Positions 45,680 to 57,140 are shown, numbered from the stretch's first letter. The stretch: DNA of 64,000 nt from Incurvaria masculella (GCA_946894095.1 OX335649.1:11984001-12048000); one strand, 5' to 3'. Numbers and translations: made by a program. The notes: generated by a model from the letters alone, not told the origin.

Positions 45680-47290
45680 GCACCCTAGAGACTTTACCTC
45701 CGGCGCACGCGCAACTTCAATACAGTCCCACCGCAAACGAGGTGACCGCTTAAACGACTGCCACTACTCGCCAGGCTAGAGTATGTCAATAGCATATGGA
45801 CAAAGAAATGCAAATAGTTTTATTTTGTTGCAGTACACAAGTACTGATGTAACCGCGTACATAGACCTCGCTTCGAATGGTTACAGTTACGAAGGCCTAA
45901 CCCATCGCGTATTTGGAGGCTCTTCGTTACTGCAGATCTAGTAAGATGCATACATACTTATTTTTCTATTTTTTATTTTTTAAGAAACTTTAGCCCCAAA
46001 AGTTGAATCGTTTTTAGACACATTACCGCTATGACATTATCATTATGTGACTTATCGTAAGTTTTGTGTGTATTCTTAGAAATGAGCAATATTTTAAAAT
46101 CAGAGCAAGCTTAATTGGAGCTTATGAATGTAAAGTTATCGAGGAATTGTATGAGTTTACTACTCATTTTATTCGTTACTAATATTAGTCATATCTTGTT
46201 CTTAGTATTTGTAAGGATCTTTTTTACAGGAGCTTACGCCAGGCTCTTACATAAAAGGTTCCTCATTGGAGGTACCCGGCGATGCTCATGGTCTCCGTAC
46301 TCAAAATCAGAAATCTTTCTGTCGAGAAACTCGCTTCTATCGAATTTATCATATCGGAAAAACCTTGAATCATTTAAATACTGGGCTCCCGAATCATATT
46401 TTTAGTTTTAAATTGAGTTTATTTCTGTAGTAGGTGTTGGTTATATTTTTTTTAATACTTACATCCTTTATCACTGTTTAATACATTTCATTTGGTTTAA
46501 TGGTATATTTTTGGTTAAAATATTATCTGTATTGTCGAATATGTATGTCTTCTGTAAACCTGAAAACAATTTATTCACAAATATTCCTGAAAAAAAAATG
46601 CACGGCCTGCAAAAACTTAGCCTGCTAGTCGAGAAGTTATTTTTATAGCCTGTAATATTGAATACATATATCCTTGCTTTACGCTTGATTCTACATCATT
46701 TTCGTTGCATTAAACTAATTCTTAAGCTTGCCTGGAAAGCCATCGGGAGATAAAATCCCATAAATGTCGAATATATTCTCAATTCGCGCCGAAACGAGGT
46801 GTCAAAATGTTGATGCAACATTTATGTGACCTCCATACAAAGATGCGCACCGCCACCCGGCACAGGTCTGCGGCTCTATGGATTGAGGTCAACGGTTCAA
46901 GTCGCGCTCACTGTGGTCCGGCGGCGGCGCGGAGGCGCGGGGTCGCAGGTCGGTCACCGTTCTCGTTCGCCCTCAGTGCAACCATAGAGAACAAACGACC
47001 GCAAACATCGCGCAGTGATTGGTCCGAATGAAACCCACAACTTAAGGGGATATATGACCCTAGAACGACCGTTTCCGATAACCTATCGTTTTATATTTTA
47101 ACTTTTCTTAATAAGCACTTTTTCTCTTAAGCTATTTAACTGATTTTAAACATCCTGACCGCGGTTTATTCCCACAACATAAGCGACGACGTTATATTAT
47201 TATTGTTCGATCCTCTAGTGTCGAAAATGTAGTACGTCAAATAAATTTAAGCCTTTAATAAATATCAAGGACAACATTTAATTGCATAAA
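45680..47290. other. Intergenic DNA, weakly characterised
   Basis: AT-rich with a GC-rich patch at about 46840-46990 that is open for 74 codons but has no recognisable feature. A scrap near 46290 (CTCAAAATCAGAAATCTTTC) resembles LINE/MITE debris. Confidence 0.35.
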
Positions 47291-47378
47291 ATGGTTTAGT
47301 GACTTTTTTTATTACCATTTTTGTAGAAAAGTACATATTAAAAAAAAACACCGGTAGCACTCCGGGAGTGCCGGCAGA

Positions 47379-47826
47379 AGTGAAAACTTTAGTATTAACG
47401 TTGTGTTTAATTATAATCGCCATGCTGTGCTGCCTAAGCGGAGCAGCACACTCAGGCACGGTAGAAAGAGTGGGAGATACTAGTTCCTCTCCCTTCCCCT
47501 CGATCTTACGCTTTTTCGATCAGCATCACGTGACCCTGACGCGAGTTTGGAAGTTTTTACCCATCCAACAAAAAGTGCTCAGCGCCGCTAAAGAAGTTTT
47601 CACTTCAATCTTACGCTTTTTCGATCGGCATCACGTGACCCTGACGCGAGTTTGGAAGTTTTTACCCATCCAACAAAAAGTGCTCAGCGCCGCTAAAGAA
47701 GTTTTCACTTCAATCTTACGCTTTTTCGATCAGCATCACGTGACCCTGACGCGAGTTTGGAAGTTTTTACCCATCCAACAAAAAGTGCTCAGCGCCGCTA
47801 AAGAAGTTTTCACTTCAAAAACTTAA
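47379..47826 (+). CDS. Unknown secreted-looking protein with three 35-residue repeats
   Basis: The frame is open from 47299 to TAA at 47826. The likely exon begins after a CAG at 47377 (frame VKTLVLTLCLIIIAMLCCLS, then GAAHSG), a textbook signal peptide core that would need only a short upstream exon supplying the Met. Mature part: GTVERVGDTSSSPFP and three near-identical repeats (47501, 47606, 47711; 105 bp each) reading SILRFFDQHHVTLTRVWKFL, PIQQKVLSAAKEVFT. The only change noticed is Q to R in repeat 2. The repeats are basic and plausibly amphipathic. No known family is recognised. The DNA-level identity points to very recent expansion. A stop-free 35-codon unit can arise by chance and then be copied, so coding status rests mainly on the signal peptide. 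Other start: the ORF also extends upstream through KKNTGSTPGVPAE. Confidence 0.45.
47501..47815. repeat. Three tandem 105-bp repeats
   Basis: Units 47501-47605, 47606-47710 and 47711-47815 are nearly identical, with A/G differences at the unit start and in the CAG/CGG codon. 105 is a multiple of three, so the frame is preserved. Confidence 0.95.
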
Positions 47827-47846
47827 ACTACAATGCAACTAGATAA

Positions 47847-47984
47847 TTAGAATACGGTAATTCTTTGCTTATATTTCACCTCAACCGCGTTGAACTCCGT
47901 TACGAAAATCCAGGCGATTGCGCCTACAGTTAGGATGGCGATCCATAACGGCGTACCGCCACCGCCACGACCTTCAAACACCAT
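47847..47984 (-). CDS. Candidate 45-residue single-pass membrane micropeptide
   Basis: Minus-strand ORF: ATG at 47984, stop at 47847. The protein starts MVFEGRGGGG, then a continuous hydrophobic segment (TPLWIAILTVGAIAWIFVTE) of about 20 residues, then a short polar tail (FNAVEVKYKQRITVF). The layout (Gly-rich N-terminus, one membrane helix, basic C-terminus) is that of small integral membrane proteins. It converges on the repeat ORF with stops 20 bases apart. A possible minus-strand AATAAA lies at 47312-47307. The first ten codons and the leader (about 47955-48032) recur at 49584-49670, but that copy loses the membrane segment. Too short for ordinary ORF finders; I do not recognise the family. 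Confidence 0.45.
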   Translation of the reverse strand: MVFEGRGGGGTPLWIAILTVGAIAWIFVTEFNAVEVKYKQRITVF

Positions 47985-48235
47985 TTTGATATTCAGTTTC
48001 AGAGGTATTTATAGTAATTTTCTGTACATCAAACAGCATTTAATAAAAATTGTAATTTACGAATTATGTATTGTAAAGCGTCTCTATCTATTATAGTAAA
48101 TCTAATATAATCTATCTAATCTTACTCAGCTCACCGTATCTAGCATAACCTAAACGAATTATTTCCAGTTAAAGTTAGCCGAAATTACGATATGAATAGT
48201 AAAATTGTAGGAGTTAAAACCATTGAAATTAATAG

Positions 48236-48314
48236 TTCTGCACCAATCAGAAGTGTGTGCCTAACATTCTACCCAGTAAGAGCGTAGAAATAAACGCTTC
48301 AGATTGGTGCAGAA
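48236..48314. repeat. Inverted repeat with 39-base loop
   Basis: 20-base arms (48236-48255, TTCTGCACCAATCAGAAGTG; and 48295-48314) are inverted with two mismatches. Possibly a small MITE. Confidence 0.75.
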
Positions 48315-49583
48315 TTGATCTAATTCCCTCGCATATGTTCTCAAATCTTACACCAATTAACCCTAGATTATTGTCAACAGGTGTATTCTGCAGAGGAACT
48401 GAAATAAGTATGCTGTGATCATATCACAATGCACTCTTTTATCTATGTCTCCCTTCCGGGAAGCGACGTGATATATGTATGTAAATCTTAACCGTGAAAT
48501 TGTATCGTCTGTCCTCAACAGTTCCACATCGCCAAAGCTTACACTTTCACTGTCATTCGAAGAATGCACAATAAATCACCTTGCGACTCAGATAAGCTTG
48601 ATTAGACAATTGTGTAATAAGTATCACGTAATATGGAGAGCAGCTTTTGTAAGCCACTTGAATTGAAATGGTGTCATTGATTGCCTTTGAACTTTGATTG
48701 TGTTTTTTTATGGGAGAGATATTGGATGTGATGCTTGGTAGTTCATTACAACGTCATGTACATACTCTCTTTTGTGTAAGAACAACGACACAAAAGACGA
48801 TTTTAAAGATGAGAAAAGGTATATTTACGAGTATTACATTTATTTTGTCTGCTCCTCCCTCGTAATGGTTTTGGTAGGCACATTTGTTCGGAAATCTCGT
48901 CGACGAGTGTTCGCCAATTAAGCCTAATTAAAACTTGCAAACGGCATCCAACGCCAGCGAACATACAAATACGCGCGCGACTCGCAGTGATGTAAAATGG
49001 ACATTCATACAAAAACATGTAAAAAAAATTGGCCTTCGAGACGCTTGGCCGATGTAAAACATTAAAGTTAAGAGTAATCACAATTTGTAATTAAAGAAAA
49101 CACATAAATCAGGAAATATGCAGTAAAATAGTGCGGTGCTGGGGCGGATGGCTGCTGCTTGGTGCCAAGGAGGTTAGGGTTTTACATCAAAAGTTCACAG
49201 CGTGATGCAATGACAGCATATGAAAGCGCAAGGCCGCCGTTTACCGTTACGGTATAAGAGTCGGTTTTACTGCCAACGTCCGCAAATAGATGTTTCACAT
49301 AAATATAAAGTAAACATTTAAAAATAGAATAGAGTGTCGTGAGTGCAGTGCCGGTGGCGGCTATATCAAATAGCGAGGTACCTCTCAAGTATCTCTTGCC
49401 AAGTACTGCACTTACACAGCACTTAAATGTTTCAAAACAATTCCCAAGAAATGCAAGCAGGTTTTGATTACGAGCCTAGGGTTCGTTAAATGTGAGCCCT
49501 CCGAGAAACCCTTCGTATAAAGTGTGGACGCGCGACACCGCGTCGGCACAGTTCGTGACTCCGCTCCCACCTTCCGCCGCGCC
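48315..49583. other. Intergenic DNA
   Basis: AT-rich; no supported gene. 49490-49583 is GC-richer and precedes the 49584 repeat. Confidence 0.35.
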
Positions 49584-49670
49584 GCCGCCGCCGCCGCGAC
49601 CTTCAAACATCGTAAGTTGATATTCAGGTTTACTAAAGAGCTAATTATAGTCATTTTATGTACATCCATC
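49584..49670 (-). pseudogene. Partial copy of the micropeptide gene 5' end
   Basis: On the minus strand the leader (GAATATCAAC) and start MFEGRGGGGG match the gene at 47984, but the sequence then runs into a GGC/GCG-rich stretch (AAEGGSGVTN) with no hydrophobic segment. Could be a truncated duplicate or an alternative first exon. Confidence 0.45.
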
Positions 49671-49756
49671 GACAGTGGTGGCAGTGGCTGTTGATAGAGA
49701 TTGTAGTAAATGGGATTTAAGTGTGCATTTTTAATGAGAAGGTGGGTGGATCTCAC

Positions 49757-49940
49757 TCCATAGCATCTTCACTGTCCATTAGGGTAGGCATAAGAGTTAA
49801 ACCCGTCCAGGCTGGTTCTGCGGGTACCATCTCATTGGGTAAATGTAGGTAGAAGCAACCATTAAAATGTTCAGTGTTTTCATGATCCATTTCAATGTAG
49901 CCGTCCTTGGCAAGGTGAGGTTTTTTTATATGGTTATTCC
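49757..49940 (+). mobile_element. SINE body fragment
   Basis: Degraded: TAAACCCGTCCAGGCTGGTT, GGTACCATCTCATTGGG, TTTCAATGTAGCCGTCCTTG. No head or tail. Confidence 0.6.
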
Positions 49941-50393
49941 CATACCAAATCAAATCACCAAATAGAAACTAGGAAAACTATAGAATAGGAAACCATGCTA
50001 AGTCCTAGTGTAAGTAATCCTTATGATATATCTCATTGCTGCTTTGACAAACGTTCATAAAATACGATGGTAAATAAGGAAGGAGGAAGGGGTCCTACAG
50101 TTTTACGTGAAATACGAACCACGAATGACAAATCCCGGCTCTTACAACATGCACGAAAATAAATGCAATGGACTCAATTTTTATTCTTATTAAGTACATG
50201 CCGAACCCACACAGCACCTGTGAAGGTTACAGTTTGAAGTGACACCTAATTCCTTTGGGAATATGGTGCTCGGGCTAGTATGTTTAATATCACAATATTT
50301 GCTAAAAATAAATTTCATGACGTTTTATATTCGGATCAGAAATTGGAAACATAACTCTAAAAAAATTTGCAGAGTAGATTAACGAGGTTAAAT

Positions 50394-50400
50394 TATAAAA
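50394..50400 (+). promoter_or_regulatory. Possible TATA box of CPR-C
   Basis: TATAAAA (50394-50400) 94 bases before exon 2. If it is used, transcripts would read through the upstream ATGs at 50471 and 50477, which are out of frame, so an unseen first exon farther upstream is at least as likely. Confidence 0.3.
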
Positions 50401-50487
50401 AGTTCTTTTGCTGTGTACTAATTTCGAAGTTGGCGTTAATTCATATTTTTTCAACTCAATGTGATTGTGCCATGATTATGTTTCCAG

Positions 50488-52534
50488 ATGATGTTGAAGT
50501 TACTATCAATACAACCGCGGCCAATGTCAATACGGCGCATGTGGCTGATATCTGTGACGTTGCTGCTTATGGAAACGTTGCCGACAATTTCCAGCCAGGG
50601 CCCTGAAACGCCTCACATAGTCAAATTTGAAAACAACAACAACGGAAACGGACAATACAGTTTTGAGTAAGTTTTTGGCTTATTAAATGCAAGGAGATAC
50701 AAAGTAGAGTCTCTCGAAATAAGTCGCCGGGAACCATTGACGGCCGTAAACATTAGTATTGTCCTTAGATGATCTAGTGGATGGTTCACTGATAGTTAAC
50801 CGTCTGATCTATTACCTCCAGAAAAGATCAATGCTATATCGATTTCCATTTTCTATACCAGTTTCTTGTCCCAGCCTTTCCAGCAGTTCTTTGTCCAGCC
50901 CGTTGCAAGAATATTCTACAGCCTAATGAGTGAGTATTTTTTTGACCAGCCATCGCTGCCTCGATTATGAACCAGTCAGCATTAAGTTCTTATCAGGAAA
51001 CTAGGCCACGACAGTCCAACCAGAGGTAGGTACACTTAGAATATAGAACTTGCCATACCTGCGTATGTCAACAACTTCGAATCTGTAAACATGGCTGACA
51101 TGGAAGCAAACGGCGCCAAAAAGGCTTTTTTATGTAACTGGTCATGGTCACGCCTACTGTGGATATTAGCCCAACCCGTCGTATTTCCCGTAATTTGATG
51201 CAATGCTAGGTTCTTCCCTTTATGAAACCGGCTTCATTGAACTGCACGGAAAATATGAACAATACATTTTGATGAACAAAACAATGAACAATAAAAATAC
51301 GCGTAGAGTCGCGAAGTATCGCAGGCGTGATCCGGCGGTTCTGCCGTCAACACTCCCCCGTTCACTAACTCCAGGTATATTCCTGGCATTCAGTAATCAG
51401 GAATCAGGAATCCTGAGTCTAGAAAAGCGCTTTTATAGCGATTTTAAAAGCCAGTTTTTCTACGGATAATCTTGATTGATTAAAAAAACTACGCTCCGGA
51501 ATATTTTCGTCAAGAAAATAGCTTTGAAATCCGCTACAAAAGCGATTTTATAGACTCAGGATTCCTGATTCCTGATTACTGAATGCCAGGAATAGACCTG
51601 TTTCCGTAGTTCCACCCAGTTCAAGTGGGCCCGACAGGTTCGAGACGTCCGACGGCACGTACCGGCTGGAGGAGGGCGGGGCGGGGGGTGCGGCGGGCGC
51701 GCTGCGCGTGCGCGGAGTGTACCGCTACCGCGCCGCCGACGGACGCCGCTACTCCGTGCGGTACGCCGCCGACGAAAATGGCTACCGGGCCAGCGTGACC
51801 GACTCCTTGGCGTCGCCCCACCAGGCAAGTTACTTTTTAGGGTTCCGTACCCAAAGGGTGCCAACGGAACCCTATTACTAAGCCTCCGCTGTCCGTCCGT
51901 CCGTCCGTCCGTCCGTCCGTCCGTCCGTCCGTCCGTCTTTCCGCCTGTCACAGGGCTGTATCTCAGTAACTGTAACAGATAGACAGCTGAATTTTTCACA
52001 GAGTGTGTATTTATTTTGCCGCTATAACAACAAATAGGTAAGATTAAAAAATAATTAAAATTAAAGAATAAATATTAAAAAACGTGATAAGTTTCTGAGG
52101 CATTATCTTCTCATAATAAGCAAATATACATAAAATATCATAAAAAATAACTTTTGAACATAGAATATAAGCGTCAGATATTTACCGCGTTAGCTTTCAA
52201 ATATAGCTAGACCAGTAAGCTAGATCATCAATGCATCTTTCATCTTTATGAAATTTGAAAAGAAGGAGTAATTGATTGTTTAAATAATAAAAAAAATCTA
52301 TTAAGCTCTTATGGATCTGATTTCAATCAAGTGTCACCACGCCATTAAATATAACATCAGCGTTATTATTTTGGAATTTTGAACATAATTAATTTCTTTC
52401 AACCAATATTTAGCCCAACCGATCCCTTGGTAGTTTCCTGCAATGCAACAAAACATTATATACATAACATAACGACGTTTCGTTCATTTCAGCAGCAAGG
52501 AGACACACGGTTCAATGATCGTCGCTTTGTGTAG
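50488..52534 (+). CDS. CPR-C: divergent R&R cuticular protein, at least 3 exons
   Basis: Secreted chitin-binding protein. Exons: 50488-50666, 51638-51824 and 52493-52534. Exon 2 starts right after TTTCCAG with ATG; as in CPR-A a tiny upstream exon may supply the true start. The best signal peptide begins at the Met at 50524 or 50539 (MWLISVTLLLMETLPTISS). Then ETPHIVKFENNNNGNGQYSF, phase-2 intron, and the R&R domain: FETSDGTYRLEEGGAGGAAG, LRVRGVYRYRAADGRRYSVR, YAADENGYRASVTDS. The last exon encodes only QQGDTRFNDRRFV, so the HLPTPPPIP tail is absent. Exon 3 is about 70% GC and ends with a GC donor (CAG|GCAAGT). The final acceptor is a CAGCAG tandem, so one Gln may be optional. From 50488 the product is 135 residues. 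A transposon abuts each side of exon 3. Confidence 0.85.
51130..51275 (-). mobile_element. Degraded SINE, reverse orientation, in CPR-C intron
   Basis: TATGTAACTGGTCATGG, TTAGCCCAACCCGTCGTATT and TTCCCTTTATGAAACCGGCT match the complement of the SINE body. Confidence 0.65.
51373..51599. mobile_element. Foldback MITE, copy 3, next to CPR-C exon 3
   Basis: Best preserved member: GGTATATTCCTGGCATTCAG and TAATCAGGAATCAGGAATCC at the left, the inverse GATTCCTGATTCCTGATTAC and TGAATGCCAGGAATAGACC at the right. It ends about 38 bases before the exon 3 acceptor, so it probably supplies the branch-point region. Confidence 0.9.
51838..52060 (+). mobile_element. TCCG-type dispersed repeat in CPR-C intron
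   Basis: Starts AGGGTTCCGTACCCAAAGGG about 13 bases after CPR-C exon 3, contains a (TCCG)n microsatellite at about 51893-51936, then CACAGGGCTGTATCTCAG and TATTTATTTTGCCGC. Same family as 20085 and 24185; right end missing. Confidence 0.8.
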
Positions 52535-52653
52535 ATCGGTACAGTCTACAGATAAAAGCTCTCGCCAATCAAGCAAAGTGTCATTCAAATCTTGAAGTTC
52601 TATAAATCTACAAAATATAAAAAACTATTACATATTTCTTTGTTTTTTTTTTG

Positions 52654-53026
52654 CAACCTGATATGGATGGCTAATACCACACAAACACCGTTATGATATT
52701 AGCCCAATACACCACATTCCCGAAGGAATTAGGTGTCATACCAAAACCTTCCCTTTATGAGCACGGCTACATTGAACTGGATGGAAAACACGGAAAATTG
52801 TTTTCAATGCCGATTCAACCATCTTTTCATCCTATCCGATGGTACCAACCCAAGCGGGCTAATACCACCTAGTAGGGGAAGGGGACCTAGTAGCAGCTCG
52901 CATTCGTGACGAAATGCCCTTATCGAACTCAGAAACAGAAAGAAAGTGGTGCATGTCGGGGCGAGGATTTGAACCCGGACCTCTGGTATGCTAGGCATGT
53001 CTCCGCGCCACTAGGCTACTAGCCGC
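52654..53026 (-). mobile_element. Nearly complete SINE, reverse orientation
   Basis: Runs from the tail (GCAACCTGATATGGATGGC) to the inverted tRNA-like head (GGCGAGGATTTGAACCCGGA, CCGCGCCACTAGGCTACTAG). Best copy for reading the family's B-box (GGGTTCAAATCC on the minus strand). Confidence 0.85.
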
Positions 53027-55565
53027 TCTTACTTTATTCTATCGGTTGGACTATGAAATGTGCTCCAAGGAGTTTTTCAATGCGATTCCGCCATCCTCTT
53101 TCTACTTCAGATCAACTAATCTCAGGCGTTCCTCCATCCAGTTACTATCGAACTACCTCGTTTAGGTCAAAAGTAAGCAACATGGAGTGCTTTAAGGTCA
53201 GCCAGAACCGATAGATGGCGATTGCACTCATCTTGGGTCTTCTTTGTCTCGAACGAACTATTATGATTATTTTGGTGGTACTGTTCACCCAGTGGGACTT
53301 CTCTACGGTGCTAGACCAGCAGATTATCGCTTATGTATGAAAGGTAAATGATGTTTGTATGATTGTTGATGGTAAACTTTGGCGGTATCCAGCGACTTCT
53401 GTGGAGCCACCAACCGCGCTACCGCTCGGCGATAAAAATGGTTAAAACTCGGTATGTACATGAGGCATATCTCACTGCTCGATAGATGGTCTGGCTGTAG
53501 CGTCAGTTCCGTGCGGTAGCGTATCAAATGGATAGACACGTTCACTGCTATGCTGAGGATAAGCAGCGCGTACGTGGACTTGCGATGAATTATTTAAGTG
53601 TTTGCTTACGTTCAGGCTTGGTGGCATGGACCAACCGAGCGCTTTAATTATAAATTGGGAATTTAAGCCACGGCCTATCACAAAGGATATATGCTCCCGC
53701 CCGGGTACCTGCGTACTAGTTCTTGGTAAGCAATTTGTACCCCATGTCAGTAGGGCATTGCTCTGTGTGAGTTACATCAATAGAGGTAGAGAGGAGATGG
53801 TCTAAGTAAACTGGGTCTGTGTCCACCAAGTGGGTCGCTACGTCACAGCCCACGTGATAAGAAGGCGTGGCTTAGCGACATTCGCGACATGGCGCTGGCG
53901 GTGTTAGGTTGTGGGACAATATTATGGTCTGCGGCGCAATTTTTGGCGAACAGTCGATTACACGATGAGATTTTGTGTTAAATGTTGCAAACATTACACA
54001 AGACAAAATAATCTAAAGTTTTTAGGTGGAATTAAACACCTTATATTTCATAATTTGAGTCAATATTCGAGCATTGTATCGATGTATCGCTCTTGCTATG
54101 TGCCGATAGATGGCGCGCAATCATTTTCGTTTTACGGTAAGAAATGTTGATCTCATGATGCAAATTTTAATGACATTTTTAAATTAAAAATATTTCAATC
54201 CGCGCGAAGGATCGATTTAAATTTCTAAGGTTTTTTTATGGAAAAAACACTTAGTAAAATTTAAAAGGCGCCATCTAGTTGTAGTCTTGTAACCACTAAG
54301 AATAAATAGATCTCGGAATAGCTGCTACCAGAATATCGATTTTTCCGGTAGATGGATTTCGCAAAAATGGGCGGTGCATGAAGCGATTTTCCCCCCGATT
54401 CCCCGCACAGTGTCACCTGATGTCAATATGAGTTAAAAACATCTCCTCTCTCCCTCTATCCTCCCTTATTCCTGCCCATCCAATCTATATCCGGAGCACA
54501 AGCTACAAATAATCAGAGCAATGTTTTTTGGTTAACATTAGGCTTTTGAGAACAAATCGTTTCTCAAACGAATTGCTCTATCGCGCCGCCAGGTTATGGA
54601 TCCGTCTGCCGGCTTTTGAGTTTTCAAACGTAATTCAAACAAGCTTGATAATTCCTGCAATGGTCCGTAATGTGGCTTATATTGTGCCTGGCTGAGCGTG
54701 GTTTCGCCATAATCCAAATCCACCAAATCCAAAACCTAATCCACCTCGATTTTGTTTTTCTGAGGACCTTTGGTCTCTTTGCACAACCACCCATACCGGT
54801 TTTTCATTAAACAACTGGCTTTCAAGCTCCGGATATGGTCATCGTGCCTTATTTGGAGAGGTTTTCCGGAAGCATAATCTTGCGTTCTGCGCATACGTGG
54901 TCAGCAAGAAAAAATAGATGTAAAGGAACTTACATCACAACAATATTTTACAAAAAGAAACAGTATTTATGTTATGACAAACATAACGTTTGCGCTGACA
55001 CGCGCACGTAAAATAAATCATAAAACATTACGTTTATGGTTTGAAGTGTTCACCGATACGAGCGATAACGTTTCATTACATTCGAGCGAGGCACTACATT
55101 GCTGGGCACTGATGCTGAAATACAGTGTCGCTAAAATTCGACCTAGCAAGACTGTGCCATGATCGGTCTACTTAGAGTATTAGTTCTGGTACTGTTATGT
55201 TTTTACTCGGCCGCTAAAATCATGTCATACAATCTATAGAAAATACCACAACATAAATCAATTTTCACACCACCAGGTGCTTTCCAGAATGGCTGGTGAG
55301 GCGATTTGTTCGTAGTAAGTATATTCAAAGATACCTATATTATTCATGTTACCTCTGAGGCACCTATTTTACTATGGCCTTTATATATTTGATTAATAAT
55401 TAATGAAAAGCCGATGGAACAGCTTAGGATAATTTTTATAATTCGAATATTGAAATGATATCACCCCATGAAAGAAGTCTTACGTGTGATGCCAAAATTC
55501 TACCATCAAAATATTAAATATATTTTGGTGAAGATGGAAATATTTGAAGAGTTAAATTATTATAA
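53027..55565. other. Intergenic DNA, weakly characterised
   Basis: Several 60-80 codon ORFs on both strands, none with a recognisable domain. Mixed base composition suggests old transposon debris (for example around 53080-53780 and 54540-54730), but no family could be named. Confidence 0.3.
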
Positions 55566-55570
55566 ATTCA

Positions 55571-55890
55571 GCCTCAGTGGCCCAGTGGCGCGACACTTCG
55601 GCGATCGCTCTCCGAAGTTAAGCAACGCTGGGTCCGGTCTGGTCTTGGATGGGTGACCATTACTTACTTACTAGGTGGTAGGGTTTATCCCGCCCGGGTT
55701 GGTACCATCGCATTGGATGAACGATGGTCGAAGCGGCAATGAAAGTTGTCCGTGTTTTCCATCCAGTTCAATGTAGCCGTGCAATATAAGGAAGGTCCTG
55801 GCATGGCACCTAGTTCCCATGTGGTGGGTTGGGCTAATACCATAACAGAACTTGTGGTATTAGCCATCCATGTCCAGTCACATAAAAAAA
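55571..55890 (+). mobile_element. SINE with a 5S rRNA-like head
   Basis: The head starts like the tRNA-type SINEs (CTCAGTGGCCCAGTGGCGCG) but continues as 5S rRNA: CCGAAGTTAAGCAACGCTGG (55612-55631) and TTGGATGGGTGACCAT (55645-55660) are the 5S internal promoter regions. The body (TCGAAGCGGCAATGAAAG, TCCTGGCATGGCACCTAGTT, TAGCCATCCATGTCCAGTCA) is that of the tRNA-headed family in this window, ending in an A-run. Confidence 0.75.
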
Positions 55891-57140
55891 AAAGTCAAAT
55901 CTTAAACACTGTGGTTGGTAGAAGGAATTTATTACTAACGGTAAGACTTTAGAGGAATTATATTTAGTATAGAACACATTATGTGTAAAGAATAAATAGT
56001 TGGCATTATGATAGATGAATTGCCCGCGAAAGGTTTGCTTGCTAATGGCGGTTCAGCATTTCATATGACCAATAAAGTAGGTACATAGTTCATTTTACAG
56101 CTTTCTTTCTTTTTAAAGTTTCCATGATTCGCAGTATATTCTACCTAAATTTCATATTCATTGAATAAGGCGACGTACTGTAGTACGAAGCAGTATATGT
56201 TACTGGAGCAAAACCATAATTTAAAATATATTGTTTTAATAGCCAAAGCCTGGAGCTTCAAAGACTATTCCCGTACGAGTTTCCGGTGGACAACTCTCCG
56301 CACTATGGATCCAATGTTACGCAGGTATAGTTACCGAAGAATAAACATACCGAAACGTTAACATAATTAAGCAGTCTATACATACGGGAATCAATTATAT
56401 AAATGCCAGCTATGACAAAACACCAATGAGTGCACCGATACATTATAATATATAATGCATCCCTTTTGAAGCCAATGCGTTTCCTATTTACTAGCATACT
56501 ATCACAGAATAAGTAATAGTGCTATACTGTCAGCGGTATGTTTTAGGTTAATTGACCCATTCTCTTCCGTTCGGTCGATATCAACCGAGTATTTGGCACC
56601 AAAATAAGCCTTAATGCAACCGGTGAAGTAAGATATTGGCGCGAATATCGCGTCAATACACCACATTGGAAATAGATGCTATGCTATTTCCATCTCCTAG
56701 ATTGCTTGGCTACATAAACTGGGTGTTTTATGGCCACATTTACCAACGTTCATGCAATGCTACCTGAAATGGACCTAATTTTATGTATTATTTGTGACAT
56801 CACAAACCTAAACATTAGGATTGCCCAAATTTCAAAGACGGTTCGATTCGTAGTGGCCTTTACTAAAATAAACTCAGCGTACGTGTGAGTAATTTGGGTG
56901 ATTTTAATGTTATTGGAAATGTATCCATAGCATGAGGAGTTGCGCCTGTACTTCTTCGAGCCTGGGTCCGTTCTGAGCTCACACTTCCACGAGCTGGTCT
57001 GCCGAAATGAACATCGCAAAAAAGTGAGTAATGTTAACATAAGCAAAACATATTTTATGACAGCTCGCCTCTCACTTTTGTGATGAACCTTGGGAGTCAC
57101 CTGCACAATTATATGCGCAGCTCTCAATATAATTTTATGA
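55891..57140. other. Intergenic DNA with one 159-codon minus-strand ORF
   Basis: The minus-strand ORF 56750-57229 is the longest unassigned ORF apart from transposons, but its composition is random-looking, its start overlaps MITE debris, and it shows no domain. Probably chance. Confidence 0.3.
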
